Part shown: piece by piece, positions 14,188 to 18,850 of the stretch
How the letters are laid out: every line of letters starts with the position of its first letter
Position numbering within the stretch: position 1 is the first letter of the stretch
Source: Aalborgiella sp043740415
Lineage (GTDB): Bacteria; Pseudomonadota; Gammaproteobacteria; Burkholderiales; Burkholderiaceae_C
Reading direction: 5' to 3'
DNA: 18,850 nucleotides
Assembly: GCA_043740415.1 (NCBI GenBank)
Contig: JAYUCJ010000278.1
Span: 1-18,850, forward strand
Translations under genes and position numbers: made by a program
Notes under the pieces: generated by a model
The model's database searches: none
The model's input: only the letters and a program-made list of their open reading frames with translations
What the model was told of the DNA's origin: nothing

Positions 14188-14856
14188 CTACTTTTGCCCC
14201 ATACCCAACAAAAACGTCTCTGACGACTCTGAACGCGACGATTCCGGTTTGATCGCTTTCACCACTTTAAAGTTCGCTTTAAACATCACCACCAACTGGC
14301 TGTAGCCGCTGCCGTGAAAAACTTTGGCAACCAGCGCGCCTTCGGGTTTCATGTGGTTTTTGCAAAAATCGATAGCCAACTCGATCAGGTTTTCCACGCG
14401 CGCTGCGTCTGTGGAATCAATGCCCGACAAATTGGGCGCCATGTCAGACACCACCACATCGGCCAGATCGCCTTTCATCTCGGTGGTCAGCTGGTTTAGC
14501 ACCTCGTCTTCGCGAAAGTCGCCCTGAATGAAAACCACGCCTTCAACGGGTTCCATCGCCAGCAAATCAAGCGCGATGATGCGGCCATTGAGTTCGCCCA
14601 CCGCCGCACCGCCGCCTGTTGCTGTTTTAGGAGACAATTTACGGCGAATGTACTGGCTCCACGCACCCGGTGTAGAGCCCAAATCGATGACCATGTGGCC
14701 GGGTTTGATCAGCTTGTGCGCTTCGTCAATTTCTTTGAGCTTGTAGGCGGCGCGGGCGCGGTAGCCTTCGCGTTTGGCGAGTTTGACGTAGGTGTCGTTG
14801 ACGTGGTCATTCAGCCACGCTTTGTTGACTTTTCTACTTTGGGTTTTAACTTTCAC
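14188..14856 (-). CDS. rlmE: 23S rRNA 2'-O-methyltransferase RlmE (FtsJ/RrmJ)
   Basis: Methylates the 2'-hydroxyl of U2552 in 23S rRNA, a late step of 50S assembly. It has 222 residues. The SAM-binding motif is VIDLGSTPGAWSQ (56-68). The catalytic tetrad K-D-K-E can be placed at Lys39 (AAYKLKEI), Asp138 (SDMAPNLSG), Lys178 (LVAKVFHG) and Glu213 (ESSETFLLG). A short Gly/Ala-rich insert (about 77-88) makes it slightly longer than E. coli RrmJ. The start is GTG 14856, chosen because the N-terminus (MKVKTQSRKVNKAWL) matches the family; no clear ribosome binding site. GATAAT on the minus strand (14893-14898) may be its -10. It is divergent from yhbY and upstream of ftsH, the arrangement known from E. 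coli. Confidence 0.95.
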   Translation of the reverse strand: MKVKTQSRKVNKAWLNDHVNDTYVKLAKREGYRARAAYKLKEIDEAHKLIKPGHMVIDLGSTPGAWSQYIRRKLSPKTATGGGAAVGELNGRIIALDLLAMEPVEGVVFIQGDFREDEVLNQLTTEMKGDLADVVVSDMAPNLSGIDSTDAARVENLIELAIDFCKNHMKPEGALVAKVFHGSGYSQLVVMFKANFKVVKAIKPESSRSESSETFLLGMGQK

Positions 14857-14940
14857 TAATTTGCTTTCACTTTTTTGCTTCTAACTTCGGTCATTATCCT
14901 CTGTAGCCGCTGGTGTTTGGGTAATTACCTAGTAATCACC

Positions 14941-14955
14941 GATAATAGGGCTATG
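14941..14955 (+). promoter_or_regulatory. -10 element at the yhbY start
   Basis: GATAAT (14941-14946) matches the -10 consensus at 5 of 6 positions and would place the transcription start at about 14953, the A of the yhbY ATG. A poor -35, TTGGGT (14917-14922), lies 18 bases upstream. The only ribosome-binding-like bases, AGGG, are 2 bases from the ATG, too close to work, so a leaderless transcript is possible. Confidence 0.35.
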
Positions 14956-15432
14956 TCAAAAATAATACTTACCCCCGCACAGCGCAAAGTTCACCGCGCT
15001 GAAGCGCATCACCTGTCACCCGTCGTTATGATCGGCAACGACGGTTTGTCTGCCGCTGTCAAAAAAGAAACCAATGCCGCGCTGAACTCTCACGGCTTGA
15101 TCAAAATCCGCGTTTTGGGTGACGACCGCGTCGTTCGCGAGGAAATGTACCAAACCTTGGCCGAAGAGCTCTCTGCAGCGCCGATTCAACACATCGGCAA
15201 GCTGTTGGTGCTGTGGCGCCCGATTTTGGAGATCAAAAAAGAGCGTTCAGAAGACGACGACCGCATGGCCGGCCCGCGCGACTTCAAGGTTTTGAAATAT
15301 TCGAGCCGTGGCGGCCAGCGCCCAGAAGTGAAAACGCTTCGTGTTTTGGGTAACCAGCGTTTAACACAAGGCGGCAAAGTGAAACGTGCGCAGCCTAAGC
15401 AAACGTCAGTTAAAAAACGTAGCCAAACCTAA
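14953..15432 (+). CDS. yhbY: YhbY/CRS1 family RNA-binding protein
   Basis: CRM-domain protein that binds RNA and is associated with pre-50S ribosomal particles in E. coli. The CRM domain fills about residues 1-97: LTPAQRKVHRAEAHHLSPV, then the GxxG-type loop IGNDGLS, ending in LLVLWRP. A basic tail of about 60 residues follows (RGGQRPEVKTLR, KRAQPKQTSVKKRSQ), making this 159-residue protein longer than the E. coli form of about 97. ATG 14953 is the family start; the frame is open 26 codons further up (14875), but that part has no similarity. Adjacent to rlmE, also a 50S assembly factor. Confidence 0.93.
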   Translation: MSKIILTPAQRKVHRAEAHHLSPVVMIGNDGLSAAVKKETNAALNSHGLIKIRVLGDDRVVREEMYQTLAEELSAAPIQHIGKLLVLWRPILEIKKERSEDDDRMAGPRDFKVLKYSSRGGQRPEVKTLRVLGNQRLTQGGKVKRAQPKQTSVKKRSQT

Positions 15433-15451
15433 TATATAGATTATTAATTTC

Positions 15452-15497
15452 AAAATATTCGAATACTAAATTTAAATTACTTAGTATTCGATATTTT
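15452..15497. terminator. Possible bidirectional terminator between yhbY and the DUF4149 gene
   Basis: CGAATACTAA (15460-15469) pairs perfectly with TTAGTATTCG (15481-15490) around an 11-base loop. After a one-base bulge, AAAATAT (15452-15458) pairs with ATATTTT (15491-15497). A-tract, stem, T-tract between convergent genes is the layout of a bidirectional terminator. The stem is AT-rich and its right arm encodes the end of the DUF4149 protein, so strength is uncertain. Confidence 0.45.
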
Positions 15498-15947
15498 CCA
15501 AAGTACAACAGCTACGCAAATCCACTGAGCGATGTACATCAAACTCCCTACCGCATGCCACAGCGCGATATTCTCTCTGGCAACGATTCGCGGAGAAACT
15601 CCAAAAGTAACCAGTAGTGCGAGCAGCATGCCTAACGCTACAAATAAAATAGCACCATAGGCAATAAATACGCCGGCTATAGGCCTATTTCCATCATTTT
15701 CTGAAATATTTTCTGTGTCTAACTGGTTTTCAAAGCGTTTGGGCCGCAATATCAGCAACAACACCAAACCGCAACCCACGGAAACCCAAGTCTGCCCCTC
15801 AAACAAACGCGCCGCCATATTGCCTGCCAGCGCTTTGTTCGGCAAATATTGAAACAACATCGGCACAACAAAGAAACCAAGTGTGGTTAAACTGCCCCAC
15901 CAGAGTGCTGCGGTGAATATGGTCAGTTTAGACGCTAAATTTTTCAA
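15477..15947 (-). CDS. DUF4149 family membrane protein
   Basis: Inner-membrane protein of 156 residues with four predicted helices (about 8-31, 52-68, 90-115 and 128-150). It resembles DUF4149 proteins, which in Burkholderiales lie between greA and yhbY; no function is known to me. Family-like segments are LWWGSLTTLGF, NMAARLFEGQTWVS and GVSPRIVARE. Residues 70-89 form a polar Asn/Asp/Glu-rich loop, and residues 90-104 (IAGVFIAYGAILFVA) are encoded by a copy of the 44-nt repeat. The start is TTG 15947, the only codon giving a full first helix, with no ribosome binding site visible. The greA stop is 53 bases upstream. Confidence 0.8.
   Translation of the reverse strand: MKNLASKLTIFTAALWWGSLTTLGFFVVPMLFQYLPNKALAGNMAARLFEGQTWVSVGCGLVLLLILRPKRFENQLDTENISENDGNRPIAGVFIAYGAILFVALGMLLALLVTFGVSPRIVARENIALWHAVGSLMYIAQWICVAVVLWKISNTK
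15636..15679 (-). repeat. 44-nt dispersed repeat, copy D (inside the DUF4149 gene)
   Basis: On the minus strand it begins TAGCCGGCGTATTTATTGCC and ends TGCTA...GTAGCG. It is in the same codon phase as copy A, so the peptides agree at 9 of 15 residues (both contain AGVFI and a Tyr two residues later). Confidence 0.8.
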
Positions 15948-15979
15948 TATTAATAATATCTATTTTAAATATACGTCGA

Positions 15980-16004
15980 CTAATATTGGTTCAAATAATA
16001 TTAG
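15980..16004. repeat. AT-rich inverted repeat at the greA stop codon
   Basis: CTAATATT (15980-15987) pairs perfectly with AATATTAG (15997-16004), loop 9 bases; the right arm contains the greA stop codon (16001-16003). No T-run follows on the minus strand. A weak terminator or processing signal is possible. Confidence 0.35.
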
Positions 16005-16489
16005 ATATAGCGAACACTGACAATTTCGTAGTGCTTCACGCCACCCGGCGCTTGCACTTCTGCGGTGTCGCCCTCTTCTTTGCCAATCAAAGCACGGGCG
16101 ATAGGGCTGCTGATATTGACCAAGCCGTATTTGATATCGGCTTCGTCTTCGCCGACGATTTGGTAGGTCACTTTGGCACCCGTATCTTCAGACTCCAAGT
16201 CGACCGTGGTGCCAAAAACGATTTTGCCACCTGCATTCAACTCTTTAGGATCGATGACTTGGGCGACGGACAATTTGCCTTCCACTTCGATGATGCGGCC
16301 TTCGATGAAGCCTTGGCGGTCTTTAGCGGCATCGTATTCGGCGTTTTCGCTCAAATCGCCCTGTGCGCGTGCTTCTGAAATCGCAGCAATGACGCTAGGA
16401 CGCTCAACGGTTTTGAGCTTGTGCAACTCAGCTTTGAGGATTTCGGCGCCGCGTTTGGTGATGGGTAATGTTGTCTGTAAAGTTGCCAT
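16001..16489 (-). CDS. greA: Transcription elongation factor GreA
   Basis: Stimulates transcript cleavage in backtracked RNA polymerase. It has 162 residues, close to the E. coli length of 158. The N-terminal coiled coil carries the acidic tip in the segment GDLSENAEYDAAKDRQG, and the C-terminal FKBP-like domain contains IVGEDEADIKYGLVNISSPIA and ALIGKEEGD. ATG 16489 gives the family start MATLQTTLPITKRGAE; a TTG at 16498 would add three residues and has no support. No ribosome binding site is evident. It lies downstream of carB but behind a terminator, so it needs its own promoter or read-through. Confidence 0.96.
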   Translation of the reverse strand: MATLQTTLPITKRGAEILKAELHKLKTVERPSVIAAISEARAQGDLSENAEYDAAKDRQGFIEGRIIEVEGKLSVAQVIDPKELNAGGKIVFGTTVDLESEDTGAKVTYQIVGEDEADIKYGLVNISSPIARALIGKEEGDTAEVQAPGGVKHYEIVSVRYI

Positions 16490-16535
16490 GGCTGTCAATG
16501 TATCAATGTTTCAAAATTCTTGGGTAGCAAAACGA

Positions 16536-16574
16536 AACCGCCGAACTATCCCAGGAGGATAGCATTCGGCGGTT
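16536..16574 (-). terminator. Intrinsic terminator after carB
   Basis: AACCGCCGAA (16536-16545) pairs perfectly with TTCGGCGGTT (16565-16574); inside, CTATCC (16546-16551) pairs with GGATAG (16557-16562), leaving a 5-base loop and a 2-base bulge. On the minus strand the GC-rich stem runs directly into TTTCGTTTTG. It stands 57 bases after the carB stop. Confidence 0.75.
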
Positions 16575-16631
16575 GTGTGAGTTGGTTAGAGCAATTATGC
16601 CGTTAAAGACAGGGCCTAGCAACTAGGAAAA

Positions 16632-18850
16632 TTACTTAGCCAGCTGCGCATGCATCTCCTGCACCGAAATCACGCCCAAACTGTCCATGTACTTCATGCC
16701 TTCAACAGCCGCTTCAGCGCCGAAGATGGTCGTGTAGGTGGTCACGCGCGCTAACAAAGCAGAGGTACGGATGGCGCGTGAATCGGCTATCGCATTGCGC
16801 CGCTCTTCCACGGTGTTGATGACCATCGCAATTTCGTTGTTTTTGATCATGTCCACGATGTGCGGGCGGCCTTGTGCGACTTTGTTGACGACGGCGCATT
16901 TGATGCCAGCCGCATTGATCGCATCAGCCGTGCCTTTGGTCGCGACCAATTCAAAATTCCTGGCAACCAAGGCACGCGCCACTTCGACTGCACGCAGTTT
17001 ATCGTTATTTTTAACGGTCAAGAACACCTTTTTCACAGCATCTGTCGCACGTGGCAACTTGGTACCAGCACCGAGCTGTGCTTTGACGAAAGCCTCGCCA
17101 AAGGTTTTACCCACGCCCATGACTTCACCGGTTGACTTCATCTCAGGCCCGAGAATCGTATCGACGCCCGGGAACTTGACGAAGGGGAACACCGCTTCTT
17201 TGACGCTGAAATACGGCGGTGTGACTTCGGCGCCTATGCCTTGTGCATTCAGCGATTGCCCAACCATGCAGCGTGCAGCCACTTTGGCCAGCTGCACGCC
17301 CGTGGCTTTGGACACAAACGGCACGGTGCGCGAGGCGCGCGGGTTCACTTCCAGCACATAGATGATGTCTTTGCCGTCGATTTGCTGAATGGCGAACTGC
17401 ACATTCATCAAACCCACCACATTCAAGGCTTTGGCCATGGCCGCGGTTTGAAGCTTGATTTCAGCAATGGTGGCAGCCGTCAAGTAATACGGTGGCAAAG
17501 AGCAAGCTGAATCGCCGCTGTGGACGCCGGCTTGCTCGATATGCTCCATTACGCCGCCAATGAAGACGCGGCCCGTGTGGTCGCGCACGGCGTCCACATC
17601 GCACTCAATGGCGTCGTTCAAAAAGCGATCCAACAAGACCGGAGAATCGTGGCTGACCTTGACCGCTTCGCGCATGTAGCGCTCGAGGTCGCGCTGCTCA
17701 TGGACGATTTCCATGGCACGGCCACCCAGCACATAGCTAGGTCGGACTACGAGCGGGTAGCCCAAAGTCGCGGCTTTTTCAAGCGCTTCGGGTTCGGTAC
17801 GCGCTGTCGCGTTCGGCGGCTGCTTCAAGTCCAGCTCGCGCAAGAGTGCCGAAAAACGCTCGCGGTCTTCCGCAGCGTCAATCATGTCTGGCGTGGTGCC
17901 GATGATGGGCACGCCATTGGCTTCCAGCGCCAAGGCAAGCTTCAAAGGCGTTTGGCCACCATATTGCACGATCACGCCGACAGGCTTTTCAATCGCGACG
18001 ATTTCCAGCACGTCTTCCAGCGTCACCGGCTCGAAATACAAGCGATCAGACGTGTCGTAATCGGTCGAAACGGTTTCTGGGTTGCAGTTGACCATGATGG
18101 TCTCGTAGCCGTCTTCACGCATAGCCAGGGCGGCGTGTACGCAGCAGTAGTCAAACTCAATGCCTTGCCCAATTCGGTTTGGCCCACCGCCCAGCACCAT
18201 GATTTTTTTCTTGTTGGTTGGCTCGGCTTCGCACTCAGTGCCTTCGGCCTCATAAGTTGAGTACAGGTAAGCCGTGTTGGTCGCAAACTCGGCTGCGCAG
18301 GTGTCGACACGCTTGTAGACTGGGCGAACGCCGAGTTCTCGGCGGGCCGCACGTATGGCGGTGTCGGTGGTTTTAAGCTGACGCGCCAAGCGGCGGTCTG
18401 AAAAACCTTTTTGCTTGAGCGCACGCAAAGTGGCAGCGTCTATTTGCTCTAGTGACTTGGTTTCTAGTTCCAGTTCGATCTTGACGATTTGCTCAATCTG
18501 CACCAAAAACCAGCGGTCGATTTTAGTCAGCGCAAACACCTCATCCACACTCATGCCCATCGCAAACGCATCGCCCACATACCAAATACGCTCAGGCCCT
18601 GGAGTGCCCAGTTCTTTTTCAAGTACCTCACGGTCTTGGGTTTTTTCGTTCATGCCGTCAACGCCGACTTCCAGCCCACGCAGCGCTTTTTGAAACGACT
18701 CTTGAAAAGTCCGGCCCATGGCCATGACTTCACCGACGGATTTCATTTGCGTGGTCAAACGCGAATCAGCGGTCGGGAATTTCTCAAAAGCAAAACGTGG
18801 AATCTTGACGACCACGTAATCGATGCTGGGCTCAAAACTCGCAGGCGTGG
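16632..18850 (-). CDS. carB: Carbamoyl-phosphate synthase large subunit (partial, N-terminus outside window)
   Basis: Makes carbamoyl phosphate for pyrimidine and arginine synthesis together with CarA. The stop is at 16632 and the frame runs off the right edge, where the translation reads TPASFEPSIDYVVVKIPRF, a segment near residue 285-305 of E. coli CarB. About 280-290 N-terminal residues are therefore missing. Present are the end of the first synthetase half (TTQMKSVGEVMAMGRT), the oligomerisation domain, the second ATP-grasp half (beginning VLGGGPNRIGQGIEFDYC, with RPSYVLGGRAM and LEVNPRASRT) and the C-terminal allosteric MGS-like domain (from about PEMKSTGEVMGVG). A strong terminator follows. 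Confidence 0.97.
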   Translation of the reverse strand, partial: TPASFEPSIDYVVVKIPRFAFEKFPTADSRLTTQMKSVGEVMAMGRTFQESFQKALRGLEVGVDGMNEKTQDREVLEKELGTPGPERIWYVGDAFAMGMSVDEVFALTKIDRWFLVQIEQIVKIELELETKSLEQIDAATLRALKQKGFSDRRLARQLKTTDTAIRAARRELGVRPVYKRVDTCAAEFATNTAYLYSTYEAEGTECEAEPTNKKKIMVLGGGPNRIGQGIEFDYCCVHAALAMREDGYETIMVNCNPETVSTDYDTSDRLYFEPVTLEDVLEIVAIEKPVGVIVQYGGQTPLKLALALEANGVPIIGTTPDMIDAAEDRERFSALLRELDLKQPPNATARTEPEALEKAATLGYPLVVRPSYVLGGRAMEIVHEQRDLERYMREAVKVSHDSPVLLDRFLNDAIECDVDAVRDHTGRVFIGGVMEHIEQAGVHSGDSACSLPPYYLTAATIAEIKLQTAAMAKALNVVGLMNVQFAIQQIDGKDIIYVLEVNPRASRTVPFVSKATGVQLAKVAARCMVGQSLNAQGIGAEVTPPYFSVKEAVFPFVKFPGVDTILGPEMKSTGEVMGVGKTFGEAFVKAQLGAGTKLPRATDAVKKVFLTVKNNDKLRAVEVARALVARNFELVATKGTADAINAAGIKCAVVNKVAQGRPHIVDMIKNNEIAMVINTVEERRNAIADSRAIRTSALLARVTTYTTIFGAEAAVEGMKYMDSLGVISVQEMHAQLAK

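Noticed and set aside
14920..14929. Palindrome GGTAATTACC in the rlmE/yhbY gap
   Set aside because: A single 10-bp palindrome without a second copy or known regulator; not enough to call an operator.
17520..18260. Open frame of 246 codons antisense to carB
   Set aside because: Shadow of carB; no motif and no ribosome binding site.
1..18850. CRISPR arrays, tRNA or rRNA genes, transposases, phage genes and toxin-antitoxin pairs
   Set aside because: Looked for by eye on both strands; nothing with the needed repeats, cloverleaf sequence or protein motifs was found.

Overview
The window reads as chromosomal DNA of a betaproteobacterium, most likely order Burkholderiales and close to Comamonadaceae. 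This rests on protein similarity recalled from memory (FtsH, GlmM, GreA, CarB, the Lys-rich protein beside ppx) and on the gene order carB-greA-DUF4149-yhbY/rlmE-ftsH-folP-glmM. No rRNA, tRNA, CRISPR array, transposase or phage gene was seen. No gene-free stretch exceeds about 220 bases.

Left block (1-4682), phosphate and polyphosphate metabolism: ppk2 and ppx run on the plus strand, followed by a small Lys/Ala/Thr/Pro-rich protein. A sixA-type histidine phosphatase and an OlsB-like ornithine-lipid acyltransferase run on the minus strand. ppk2 is preceded by a near-ideal Pho box and olsB by a weaker one. Coding DNA here is AT-richer than in the rest of the window.

Middle block (4795-9103), an arsenic operon on the plus strand: arsR, an uncharacterised ATP-grasp-like protein, arsC of the low-molecular-weight phosphatase type, an AqpS-like MIP channel, arsC of the glutaredoxin type, and arsH. 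Spacing is tight or overlapping throughout. No ArsB or Acr3 pump is present, so arsenite exit probably depends on the channel, as in the Sinorhizobium meliloti arsR-aqpS-arsC-arsH operon. The arsR promoter lies inside a 42-bp dyad that reaches into the start codon, and the arsR transcript is predicted to be leaderless.

Right block (9205-18850), housekeeping genes: carB (cut by the window edge), greA and a DUF4149 membrane protein, then rlmE, ftsH, folP, glmM and a glutathione S-transferase, all on the minus strand; yhbY is divergent from rlmE. A strong intrinsic terminator separates carB from greA, and a sigma-32-like promoter precedes ftsH.

The most unusual structure is a 44-nt dispersed repeat with four copies of identical length. 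One copy is intergenic and three lie in frame inside genes (the MIP channel, folP, the DUF4149 gene). In the two membrane proteins it is read in the same frame and supplies related transmembrane segments.
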